A stretch of DNA of 64,000 nt from Joostella atrarenae (GTDB lineage: Bacteria; Bacteroidota; Bacteroidia; Flavobacteriales; Flavobacteriaceae), in contig NZ_JAETXX010000003.1 of assembly GCF_021764745.1 (NCBI RefSeq), forward strand, positions 186,001 to 250,000. Direction: 5' to 3'. The notes under the pieces are model-generated. The model saw only the letters and a program-made list of their open reading frames with translations. It did no database searches and had not been told where the DNA came from. Both the position numbers and the translations under genes were made by a program. Of this stretch, positions 11,795 through 20,705 are shown piece by piece (the first letter of the stretch is position 1; every line of letters begins with the position of its first letter).

Positions 11795-13444
11795 CTAATT
11801 ATCCTCTGGGAAATAATCTGGTGCTGGGTTTGTAGGATCTATAAGCGGGTTAGTATCCAATTGCTCCTGTGGAATAGGGAAATACCTACTTTCATTAGTA
11901 TAGTTTGGTTTTACATCCCTTAATGCTTCTAGAGCATCACCCCATCTATATAGATCTAATATACGCTTTCCTTCCAGGGCGAGTTCTATTTGACGCTCAT
12001 GCTTAAGAGCTTCGAATACTTCTGAAATATTGGTAACTGGATAATCCCGTATGTCAGTGCCGTTATAAGGAGGCATATTAACACTAGGTCTTGCTCGAAC
12101 TTCGTTCATTAAATCGATAGCTTCTTGCATATTTGGTGAATTTTTGAATAATGCTGCTTCAGCTTTCAAAAGAAGTACTTCTGCATAACGCAGTAAGCGC
12201 GGGTTCACTCCTGATTCTGCCGTAAAATGAAAATCTTCGTCATTAAGTCTAGAATATTTTCTAGAAACAATGAAACCTGAGAGAGGAGCATCAAAGCCTC
12301 CAGATTGATTCCTGTAAGCATTTTGGTCTTCAATTTCACCCCAAATCCAACCAGATTTCCCAAAGGGCTCTCCATTAACAAAGAATGTGTCAAAAAAACG
12401 AGGATCAACCTGACTTCGGTCGTTTACTGTAACTTTGTTACCATTATTAGCTATTACAAGACCATCTGCTTCATAAGCTTCAAGCATTTTCATTGAGGGT
12501 CTGGCATTTCCCCAACCCGAATAGTCTGCACTGATAAATGTTGTTTCATTATCTCCAGCTCCAGTTCCCCATGCATCTTTTGAGGTACCACTGTCAGGAA
12601 GCAAAAAACCGACTTCAAATAAAGATTCATCATTATACTCTCCTGATTCGTTTACATTATCAATGTAGTTGTCTACCAAACGATAACCTTGGCCTTCAAC
12701 CATTTTAAGGGCATCGTAAGCATTTTGATATTTTTGGGATTCAGCAGGGGCACCAGGTTCTTGTACAGTAAACAAATAGGTTTTACCTAACAATGCGTAA
12801 GCGCTTCCACTAGAAGGGCGACCAACCGATGCTTCGTTTTTAGGAGGTAAATTTTTTGTTGCGAACTTAAGATCTTTAATGATTTCCTCATAAACTTGTT
12901 TTTCAGAAGATCTAGGACGCAATCCTTCTGTGCCATCTTCAATAGGAACACCTCCAAAACGTGTTACTAAAAGAAAATAATAGTGTGCTCTAATAAATTT
13001 AGCTTCCGCAATAAGTCGTATTTTAACATCTGGATCAATATCCTTACTTTTTGACTTAGTCATTACATTTATAGCAAAATTAGCTTTAAATATCCCTCTA
13101 TATATGGTACCATAGTATGCATTTAAAGATTCTGATAGCGATGTCAAAGTGTAAGTTTGCACTTCATTTATTGCCAAATTATTGGAATTTGTAGAAACTT
13201 TCATTTCATCAGACGTATGATCTGCTAAGAAAAATCCGTATCTACCGTAGAGTCCTACAGCTTGCATATCAGAATAGGCTCCCGACACTAATTGATCTGC
13301 TATATTGTTGTTTAATCCTTCAATAGCCTGTTGTTCAGTAAGGTTATTAGGATTACTTACATCTATAAACTTCTCTTCTGAACATGAAATAATTAATGAA
13401 CAAACCAAAAAGGTACTTAAAATATATTTATAAACTTTTTTCAT
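11795..13444 (-). CDS. susD: SusD/RagB family glycan-binding lipoprotein
   Basis: The 549-residue protein has a lipoprotein signal ending LIISC (C21) and would sit on the cell surface. It shows the family's helical repeat features: an N-terminal segment with YSDMQAVGLYGRYGF, FIRAHYYFLLVTRFGGVP in the middle, and a C-terminal RYAEVLLLKAEA followed by LEGKRILDLYRWG and YFPIPQEQLDTNP. All are typical of RagB/SusD. It forms the lid of the SusC transporter and binds the oligosaccharide before import. It starts 12 bases after susC, so the two are co-transcribed, and a strong hairpin follows. Ligand identity is not readable. Family assignment is very secure. Confidence 0.97.
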   Translation of the reverse strand: MKKVYKYILSTFLVCSLIISCSEEKFIDVSNPNNLTEQQAIEGLNNNIADQLVSGAYSDMQAVGLYGRYGFFLADHTSDEMKVSTNSNNLAINEVQTYTLTSLSESLNAYYGTIYRGIFKANFAINVMTKSKSKDIDPDVKIRLIAEAKFIRAHYYFLLVTRFGGVPIEDGTEGLRPRSSEKQVYEEIIKDLKFATKNLPPKNEASVGRPSSGSAYALLGKTYLFTVQEPGAPAESQKYQNAYDALKMVEGQGYRLVDNYIDNVNESGEYNDESLFEVGFLLPDSGTSKDAWGTGAGDNETTFISADYSGWGNARPSMKMLEAYEADGLVIANNGNKVTVNDRSQVDPRFFDTFFVNGEPFGKSGWIWGEIEDQNAYRNQSGGFDAPLSGFIVSRKYSRLNDEDFHFTAESGVNPRLLRYAEVLLLKAEAALFKNSPNMQEAIDLMNEVRARPSVNMPPYNGTDIRDYPVTNISEVFEALKHERQIELALEGKRILDLYRWGDALEALRDVKPNYTNESRYFPIPQEQLDTNPLIDPTNPAPDYFPEDN

Positions 13445-13456
13445 AATTACGTATTA

Positions 13457-16400
13457 TTAAAATTCAATTTCTACACCCATTAATACTTGAGTAGGAAGTG
13501 GTGCAAAACCATTATCAACTCCTATCGCTTGTATTCTACTTGACCATGAAGGTTTTATCTCTGGATCTGGCCCAGTGTACTTCGTGAATGTAAATAAGTT
13601 TTGGGCGCTCATATAAATTCTAAACTTTGAGAAAGAATCACCGATATTTCTCAATGTTTTTTTGTTTACTGAATATCCTAAAGTTATATTTTTTACTCTA
13701 AGATAAGACCCCTCTTCAATAAAACGGTCTGAGGCTACCGCATTTCTGTTCTCGCCAACATCAAAACGTGGAACATCAGTATCTGTATTTGCTTCTAAAA
13801 GAGCTGGATTTATTTGTTCAAAAAGAGCTATGTCAGCAGGGTCTGTAGGAGCCAATCTATAACGATCTAATACCGAAACATCTAAAGAACTTGTAGCATT
13901 AAATGCTAATAAACCACGACGTGATACATTAAGAACATCATTGCCATAAACTCCAGTAAAGAAAACATTGAAATCAAACCCTTTATAGTACGCTTTTAAG
14001 TCGAGTGAATAAGTAAAATCTGGGTTAGGATCACCAATAATAGTTATATCGTCTCCAGATGAAGCTATATAATTGCCATTTATGTCTTTATATCGAATAT
14101 CACCAAGGTAAGTACCACTTTCATCTAACATTACATCTTCAATAGGTATAACCACATTATCTGTACTACGCGTGAATGTAAAGGTTCTTTCCCCATTCGC
14201 ATCAAGAGAAGTTGATCTTATTAATGCTACACCGTTAGAATCTCTAAAACGTTGTTCCTGCAAGGGAGCAGTTTTAAGCTCTTCTATAGATTTAAATATA
14301 CCATCGGTTTGTAAACCTTGAAGCGCATATAGAGGTTTTCCTACTTGAATAATGTTTAAGAAGGCCGAATTAAACGACTGACTTTGCCCTCCTAAAATCG
14401 CTCCACCTTCTCCATTAACCTGATTTACTTGTGTGTTTATAAATGATATATTTCCTTGTGCATTCCATTGAAACGGTCCTTTTTTATCACTATACCCAAG
14501 CGTAAATTCTAGTCCATCAACTTGAACTTCACCTATATTTCTATAAGGATCTACAGTAACCCCTCCAGAAAAACCAATAGGTTGTCGCAAAAGTAAATCA
14601 TTATTAACAGCCTTAAAATACTCTGCAGACAATGACAAATTGTTTTCAAAAAGGGATATATCAATTCCGTAATTTGTTTTGTAACTGGTTTCCCACGTAA
14701 GATTATCAGATGAAAATGTATCCGGTACTAATGTACTAACCACTGCACTACCAAATACTACTGAAGTGTTATTCAATAAATTTGTTTGGTAGCTAAATGC
14801 ATCAATATTGTTGTTTGCGGTAACACCCACACTTGCTTTTAATTTTAAATTAGAGATAAAACCAATACCCTCCATGAATTTTTCTTTAGAAACAACCCAT
14901 CCAACCGAACCTGCAGGGAAGTACCCTTCATTGTTGCTGTTCTGTGCTGGAAAAACAGAAGATACATCTCGACGTATAGATCCTGTAAAAAGATATTTAT
15001 CCTTAAAATCATAGTTTACCCTGAATATTTGAGATGAAATTTTGCTTATCTGGTCCTGGGTAGAAGTTATTGACTCTTCTGAAGGACTAATTTGATTAAT
15101 TCCAGAAACAGTTAAGGATGAAATTTGAGTACTATTTACCTGATTAAAATTTCTAGCAGCAATCTCTGCTATGAAAGAGGCATCAAAACTATGGTTTCCA
15201 AATTGGTTTCTATATGTAAAGTTAGTAGATGCATTAGAATTGGTAGATCTATTTATCAGCCTTCGAACTTCCTGATTTCTACGTATTTGAGTACCATTAA
15301 CGATATCATCTGGACCAAATCTACGTTTGATGGCGCTAGTACTTTCATCATAAATATTATACCCTACACGTGTAGTATTAGTAAAGTTCTTACTAAGCTT
15401 AAATTCAGCAGCTAAGGAACCATATAAAGTTCTTCTTTCTACATCATTATCATTGGCTGTTTCTATAAGCAAGGGATTGTTTATCTGTAAAACCCTATCT
15501 TGAACACCATTAGGCACATATATTTTACCTTCTTCATCGTAAACTGGCAAATAGGGAAGGTTTAAAAGTGCCCATTCAGCCAATGTTCTACCTCCATCAT
15601 TTTCTGGGCGTGAATACTTAGTGACTCCCCCATTTAGTACTTGTGTAATCTTTACGTTATCTGATATTCGAAATTGACTATTTAAACTTGTTGAATACCG
15701 CTTAAAACCAGTATCAAGCTGCACGCCTCCTTCATCATAATATCCTACATTTAAGTTGTACATACCTATATCTCCTCCTGCAGATATACCAAGATCAAAA
15801 TTGGTTAAAAATGCTGGATTGTAAATTTGGCTTTGCTGATTAGTATTTGCGGGAACAAAATCTGGATCAAGTACACCAGTGGTATTGCCATTTTGGTCAG
15901 TTAGAAAAAAGCGAGAAGGTGAATTGGAAACATGACTATTTGGGAAACCTTCTCCATCAGCAGCAGTTAAATCTTCAAGCAAGGTAAGCTGCGCTAGTTC
16001 TTCACCACTTATTACATCAAAAAATCTGTTTTTATTTACAAAAGCAGTACCCGAAAATAATCTTAGATTAATTTTAGGCTTACCTTTCTCTCCTTTTTTA
16101 GTAGTGATAATTATAACACCATTACTTGCCCTGGAGCCATAAATTGCAGCAGCTGCAGCATCCTTAAGTATATCTACAGACTCAACACTGGCTGGATTTA
16201 TTTGATCAATGCTTTCAACAAAAACTCCATCTGCGACAATTAAAGGTTTTGAATTTCCAAAAGTATTTATACCTCTAATGAGTACATTACTATCCTCACC
16301 TGGAGCACCACTACTTAATACTCGAACACCTGCAGCACGTCCTTCAAGAGAATTCACAACGCTAGTCACAGGAAATGTTGTAAGATTTTCTGACGAAACT

Positions 16401-16768
16401 TTAGCTACAGATGTAGTAAGATCTGATTTTTTACGAGTTCCATACCCTACTACAACAACCTCTTCTAAAGTAGTTTGATCTGTTTGCAATTGCACGTTAA
16501 TTGTAGAGTTTCCCAACACAGCAACCTCTTGCTCTTTATATCCTAAATAGCTAAAAACTAAAATTGCATTCCTTGGGACGTCGTTTAAATTGTATTTACC
16601 ATCAAAGTCAGTTACTGTAACGTTCATGGTTCCTTTTACCATTATGTTTGCTCCTGGTAAAGGACCGCTATTATCACTAACTATACCTCTTACCTGTTGT
16701 CCAAACATGTTGGATACAAAAAAAAGTAGCGCTATTATAAATATTTTTTTCATTTGTATTAAATTCAT
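13457..16768 (-). CDS. susC: SusC/RagA family TonB-dependent glycan transporter
   Basis: The 1,103-residue protein begins with a signal peptide. Met6 (ATG at 16753-16751, MKKIFIIALLF) is an equally good start. A carboxypeptidase-like domain follows (about 25-100, VRGIVSDNSGPLPGANIMVKGT). Then comes the TonB-dependent plug with VVVGYGTRKKSDLT, RGINTFGNSKPLIVADG and DAAAAAIYGSRASNGVIIITTKKG split over about 105-226. The rest is the 22-strand barrel, ending in an aromatic residue (VEIEF). It is the outer-membrane pump that imports the oligosaccharide captured by SusD. The order surface glycan-binding protein, susC, susD under one promoter is standard. It is the only SusCD pair in the window, so it probably serves all the glycosidases around it. 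Confidence 0.97.
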   Translation of the reverse strand: MNLIQMKKIFIIALLFFVSNMFGQQVRGIVSDNSGPLPGANIMVKGTMNVTVTDFDGKYNLNDVPRNAILVFSYLGYKEQEVAVLGNSTINVQLQTDQTTLEEVVVVGYGTRKKSDLTTSVAKVSSENLTTFPVTSVVNSLEGRAAGVRVLSSGAPGEDSNVLIRGINTFGNSKPLIVADGVFVESIDQINPASVESVDILKDAAAAAIYGSRASNGVIIITTKKGEKGKPKINLRLFSGTAFVNKNRFFDVISGEELAQLTLLEDLTAADGEGFPNSHVSNSPSRFFLTDQNGNTTGVLDPDFVPANTNQQSQIYNPAFLTNFDLGISAGGDIGMYNLNVGYYDEGGVQLDTGFKRYSTSLNSQFRISDNVKITQVLNGGVTKYSRPENDGGRTLAEWALLNLPYLPVYDEEGKIYVPNGVQDRVLQINNPLLIETANDNDVERRTLYGSLAAEFKLSKNFTNTTRVGYNIYDESTSAIKRRFGPDDIVNGTQIRRNQEVRRLINRSTNSNASTNFTYRNQFGNHSFDASFIAEIAARNFNQVNSTQISSLTVSGINQISPSEESITSTQDQISKISSQIFRVNYDFKDKYLFTGSIRRDVSSVFPAQNSNNEGYFPAGSVGWVVSKEKFMEGIGFISNLKLKASVGVTANNNIDAFSYQTNLLNNTSVVFGSAVVSTLVPDTFSSDNLTWETSYKTNYGIDISLFENNLSLSAEYFKAVNNDLLLRQPIGFSGGVTVDPYRNIGEVQVDGLEFTLGYSDKKGPFQWNAQGNISFINTQVNQVNGEGGAILGGQSQSFNSAFLNIIQVGKPLYALQGLQTDGIFKSIEELKTAPLQEQRFRDSNGVALIRSTSLDANGERTFTFTRSTDNVVIPIEDVMLDESGTYLGDIRYKDINGNYIASSGDDITIIGDPNPDFTYSLDLKAYYKGFDFNVFFTGVYGNDVLNVSRRGLLAFNATSSLDVSVLDRYRLAPTDPADIALFEQINPALLEANTDTDVPRFDVGENRNAVASDRFIEEGSYLRVKNITLGYSVNKKTLRNIGDSFSKFRIYMSAQNLFTFTKYTGPDPEIKPSWSSRIQAIGVDNGFAPLPTQVLMGVEIEF

Positions 16769-16797
16769 TATTGAATCGTTTTATTATATTTTTTCTA

Positions 16798-17787
16798 TTA
16801 TTCCTTAATATAAAACCTTACGTTATCTATAAGAATCGTTGCACTAGGGGCAGAATTTACAGATATAGAAAATTGAAGTTTTTCTAAATTAGCTGGATTA
16901 ATATCAAAGGATTGATTGGATGTTCCATACCCTACTCCAAAAGAGGATAACTCGAAAGCGTATTCTTTCCATTCTGTGGTGTCAAAATTTATGGTTTGGG
17001 TAAATGGTTGCCCTGGTTCAAATGGAACAATATTAAACCCTAAACCAATTTGGTCTACTTTTGCAGAAAAAACAATCATAACCTTTGAAGCATCTGTTTC
17101 AGTTGTTACGATATCTGGCTCTGAAAAGTTTAATGTTTGAACTCCTCCAAAACCAAAATCTTTATTGCCATCCCAGACTATTCTTAGATGTCCACCACCT
17201 CCAAGAACAACCTCTTCAGTTTGAACTCCAGACAATGATTTATCTACCACACCAAAAGCACCCCAACTACCTTCTTGAGCCTCAGGTATCCCTGCGCCAT
17301 TAAAGTCAGAAAATAACACTTCGTAATATCCGTCAGGTAAAGGAATTGTCTCTGGAGGTAAAGGCAAAGAAGGCTCTTCTAAAATTACAGGAAAGCTAAC
17401 AATCGAGCCATCTGTAGTAACCATATTTATTGTTTTTTCTCCATAACCATCCAGTTCTCCATCTTGAAATAATGGTACTGTAAAAGTTAAGTTATGCTTA
17501 CGTGCTTGACTTGCAAGCGGAACTGCTGCAATGTCAAACGGAAGTACTATATTAACGGGGCTTGTAACTAGTTCTATTTTTTCAACCTTATTTAAGTTAA
17601 ACCCTGTTAGCTTAACAACATTATTGGGACTTATAGGTATTTCCAAATCATCGTTAACATAAATCGACAAAAGTTTCACCTCTGTGGTTTCATTTAATGC
17701 TTCTGAATCCTCGTCTTTATCACAAGAGGCAAAAATTGCGACCTGTAATACAAGAGAAAGAAGGGATAGTAATTTTAAATGTTTCAT
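16798..17787 (-). CDS. Surface glycan-binding lipoprotein with IPT/TIG-like domain
   Basis: The 329-residue lipoprotein (signal ending IFASC, C22) is encoded 29 bases upstream of susC, the usual place for a SusE/F-like surface glycan-binding protein. The N-terminal half has an IPT/TIG-like strand pattern (PNNVVKLTGFNLNKVEKIEL). The C-terminal half (about 150-329) is a jelly-roll-like domain rich in Gly and aromatics, ending SATILIDNVRFYIKE as many carbohydrate-binding beta-sandwiches do. Its likely role is to hold the polysaccharide at the cell surface. It is the first gene of the SusCD operon and is preceded by operator site C. The ligand is unknown. Confidence 0.85.
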   Translation of the reverse strand: MKHLKLLSLLSLVLQVAIFASCDKDEDSEALNETTEVKLLSIYVNDDLEIPISPNNVVKLTGFNLNKVEKIELVTSPVNIVLPFDIAAVPLASQARKHNLTFTVPLFQDGELDGYGEKTINMVTTDGSIVSFPVILEEPSLPLPPETIPLPDGYYEVLFSDFNGAGIPEAQEGSWGAFGVVDKSLSGVQTEEVVLGGGGHLRIVWDGNKDFGFGGVQTLNFSEPDIVTTETDASKVMIVFSAKVDQIGLGFNIVPFEPGQPFTQTINFDTTEWKEYAFELSSFGVGYGTSNQSFDINPANLEKLQFSISVNSAPSATILIDNVRFYIKE

Positions 17788-18400
17788 TTTTTTAGTTAAG
17801 TTTAGTTAGACATAGAGTTTACCTTATTAGGTATAAACAGGCATGAAATTGGTATAATTTTAAATTTTGATTTAAATAAATGTCTCATCATTTTTAAATT
17901 TAGTTAGTTAATTAATTTTAGATTAGTTAAAGTTTTTCCAGAGTGATTATTAGTTTTTAATCTACCTGTCCGACTCTGTAAAGTTAATATCACACCCAGG
18001 TTTTAGCTATAAAAAATGATGCAATAAATGGTATTTTTGATGTACAGGTAGTTCTGAATCTTTGGTTTCACTTGGTTTCTTCTATAAATAAGCGTTTTAC
18101 GATTAATACCTGTAGATCATTCGTACGTTTCAAATTATTTATGAAAAAATACAATTGAATTTATATCTAAATTTTATATAACTATTTTTATTAAGTTGTA
18201 TTTGACCAGAACGAGAGAATCAAATTATAAGCTTTTTGATAGTCTAAAAATAACGAAAAGAGAAATAAACAACTGCAAACTGATAGTTCACACATTGTCG
18301 GAAAGTGTCATTTTATTTTTATAACTGTTTAAGAGAAAAAGTTGGTTTTAAAAGGCATTAACTTCTTTAATGCCAGCTTACGCAAGTGCACACGAAATAA
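17788..18400. other. Long gene-free region upstream of the SusCD operon
   Basis: It contains operator site C (17980-18044) and the outer IS-like end (18289-18314). The stretch 18045-18288 is AT-rich and shows no open frame, RNA gene or further operator. Confidence 0.5.
17980..18044 (-). promoter_or_regulatory. Site C: direct-repeat operator plus -7 box, SusCD operon
   Basis: TGATGCA starts at 18017 and TGATGTA at 18038, 21 bp apart. TAAAGTTA at 17980-17987 (TAACTTTA on the coding strand) is a near-consensus -7 box, 29 bp from the repeat. The leader to the first gene is long (about 190 bases), unlike the other sites. Confidence 0.65.
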
Positions 18401-18647
18401 AAAGTGTTTCCACATGATGATGCAGCCTTAAAATCAATCTATTTAGCAGCGCAGAACATCAGTAAAAAATGGAAGAAAACACGATTCAAATGGGGTCAAA
18501 CTTACAATCAATTGTATTTTAACCTATGAATTTTGGGCATCATCTCATGAAGTGTGTAAGCATTAAAATCTCAGGTTAAAAATTGACTTGAGATTCTTTT
18601 ATTGGTTAATTTTAAATTTTACACACTTTACGGGATAGTGTCATTTT
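18289..18647 (+). mobile_element. IS256-like insertion sequence remnant
   Basis: A degraded element fills the gap before the GH120 gene. On the plus strand, 18401-18529 reads a transposase C-terminus (KVFPHDDAALKSIYLAAQNI, then SKKWKKTRFKWGQ) and a stop. The end sequence TACACACTTTACGGGATAGTGTC (18620-18642) resembles an IS256-family terminal repeat. A second, similar end lies in the same orientation at 18289-18314 (20 of 26 matching 18622-18647), so two element ends may be nested. No left end in inverted orientation and no full transposase remain. The last base of the GH120 stop is at 18648, directly against the element. Confidence 0.65.
18401..18529 (+). pseudogene. IS256-family transposase, C-terminal fragment
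   Basis: The 42-codon remnant matches the conserved end of IS256-type (mutator) transposases: a phenylalanine-proline-aspartate block, ALKSIYLA, ISKKW and a final tryptophan-glycine stretch. The upstream frame is destroyed. It is the only plus-strand coding trace in the window. Confidence 0.65.
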
Positions 18648-20564
18648 TTAAAGCAATTCAAGTATGCTCCATACTTTTATTCCATTATTATTGTTTTCTG
18701 TAAACCTATGAAAAGGACCAAAAAACCTTTTTTCACCAGAAATTTTTTCACCAAAATAATCCACATTAAACATAATGTCTGAACCATCTGGATTATCAAA
18801 TCTTGATTTAGATAATTTAGTTATCCCCAATGTACTGGTAGTAACTATTTTTCCTTTAAAATCTTGGACATAATCTATAAAATTAATATCAACAAAAACA
18901 TTTTCATTTTTCTCAATAACATTTGCTTTAGCTTCAAAATCAATAAACTTGTTTGTCTTATATGCCATATGTATTGAATCCTGCTTCTCGAAAAACAAAT
19001 TAGCTTCTATCCATGAATCTTGTTTAGCATGTAGGTAGGTTTCCATTTTATTATCAGGTTCTAAAAAAATGTTATTATAAAACCTATCATCTCCACCTTG
19101 TATAGTTGACAGCCCCGCTATATTTAGAGAATGAGGCAGGAAGTAGGGTGTAAAACGATCTGTTACAGCTTTTACAATAACACGCCCACCAATAAGGTTA
19201 TTAATATAAGCCCCTCCTTGAGACAAGTTTCTAACACTCGCATATGATAGCATAATATTATGATCTACTATATACGGTCCATGGTTTACTTCAATGTATA
19301 AATCGTCTGAAGAATTTTTATACAATAAATTTTGTGTCAATCTTGTACCCTGTGTCATCCAGTCCAACCAAATACCATGTCCACAATTATTTATGCTGTT
19401 AGCTTTTATCAATACATCTACTGGAGCATGTAATTTAATTCCGGCCATTTCATAACCATTAAACTGTCTTTTGGTATAGATGTTATAAATGTGATTATTT
19501 TCAATGGTACTATACACAGCTCCCATACTGCCACAAATAGCCGTTTGCTCGCAATTAAAAATAGTATTGTTTCTAACGATATGAGAGCCTATATGGGCCT
19601 TATCCCAATTATTTCTTAATACATTAAAAATTACTTCAATGTAATTAATACTTCCGTCTCTATTTTTATTTTTTTCATCTGCTGTCCAAACATTATGGCC
19701 AGTACCAAATTCTTTACCTAATGTTATCCCATTACATCTTGAATTGCTTATCACGTTATTTTCAATAATCCATCCCTTATTCCAATGTGTCGATACCATC
19801 CCTACTTGCCCTGCTGTTGGGGCAGCCCATTGTGTAGCAGCTTGACTGATATGAAACCCTCGAATTGTTAAATAATTTATTCCTGGTTGGGTAGGATAAA
19901 TACATGTTTTCCTTGAACTAACTTCAATCAAAGCTTCATTTGGATTGTACTTTTGAAAATTTGCCCAAATTGTTGTGTTGGTTTTATCACTTTCACAATA
20001 CCAAGTATAAGTTGAACCTTCTTCATCATAACTTCCTTTTATTATTTTTGATTGATACACCTTATCTAGTGTTTCCATTTCATATAAAGATTTACCATTA
20101 AGAAAGACATCGGCTGTATGATGCACACGACCTTCATCAAAAAACCAATCGCCATGGATAATATCTTTAAACGGGTTGTAGTCTCCAAAAAAACTATTGG
20201 CTAATGTCTTTTTCCACACACTCCCTTTTACCTTTTCCCAGCCAGTAATAATTTCTGAACCTTTAATCTCAACTTTTTCATTTGGTGCAGCCCTATATAA
20301 TATTCTATTCGAATTTGATGTCCCTCCTTTTAAAGGGTTTATCCGCTCTCTATACACTCCAGCATGTACTGTTATCGTATCGCCTGCTTGGGCAAAACCA
20401 ACTGCATGCTGAATAGTCAAAAAAGGTGTGTTAGCAGTTCCGTCATTTAAATCACTCCCTGTTTTCGACACATGATATTCACTTGCTGAAACATGTAAAA
20501 AACTAATAAAAAAGAGTAAATAGATAAATGTTTTTTTCATAATGTATAATAAAATGTTTTGCAT
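18648..20564 (-). CDS. GH120 beta-xylosidase, parallel beta-helix
   Basis: The 638-residue protein has a signal peptide; Met9 (MKKTFIYLL, 20540) is the likelier start. It is a right-handed beta-helix matching the GH120 pattern throughout: GDTITVHAGVYRERINP, NSFFGDYNPF, IRGFHISQAATQWAAPTA, IGSHIVRNNTIFNC, MAGIKLHAPVDV, GIWLDWMTQGTRLTQNLLY, YIEVNHGPYIVDHN and GGAYINNLIGG. In the characterised GH120 enzyme XylC the catalytic pair is an Asp in WLDW and a Glu in VEVSHGP. Here these are D401 and E425. It should release xylose from the non-reducing end of xylo-oligosaccharides in the periplasm or at the surface. It ends a run of enzymes (30516-18648) and abuts an IS remnant. Length is normal for the family. 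Confidence 0.9.
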   Translation of the reverse strand: MQNILLYIMKKTFIYLLFFISFLHVSASEYHVSKTGSDLNDGTANTPFLTIQHAVGFAQAGDTITVHAGVYRERINPLKGGTSNSNRILYRAAPNEKVEIKGSEIITGWEKVKGSVWKKTLANSFFGDYNPFKDIIHGDWFFDEGRVHHTADVFLNGKSLYEMETLDKVYQSKIIKGSYDEEGSTYTWYCESDKTNTTIWANFQKYNPNEALIEVSSRKTCIYPTQPGINYLTIRGFHISQAATQWAAPTAGQVGMVSTHWNKGWIIENNVISNSRCNGITLGKEFGTGHNVWTADEKNKNRDGSINYIEVIFNVLRNNWDKAHIGSHIVRNNTIFNCEQTAICGSMGAVYSTIENNHIYNIYTKRQFNGYEMAGIKLHAPVDVLIKANSINNCGHGIWLDWMTQGTRLTQNLLYKNSSDDLYIEVNHGPYIVDHNIMLSYASVRNLSQGGAYINNLIGGRVIVKAVTDRFTPYFLPHSLNIAGLSTIQGGDDRFYNNIFLEPDNKMETYLHAKQDSWIEANLFFEKQDSIHMAYKTNKFIDFEAKANVIEKNENVFVDINFIDYVQDFKGKIVTTSTLGITKLSKSRFDNPDGSDIMFNVDYFGEKISGEKRFFGPFHRFTENNNNGIKVWSILELL

Positions 20565-20705
20565 TTAGCCTATGTTATTTTTTTATTAAAAAGAATATTT
20601 TATTTAATTGACTTGTTAAACCTCCTCTTGATAATACTACTGAATGTTAGACTAAACGCGGTGAGAAGTTTATTTTAATAAAAAAGGTTTATATACTTAC
20701 TACTC

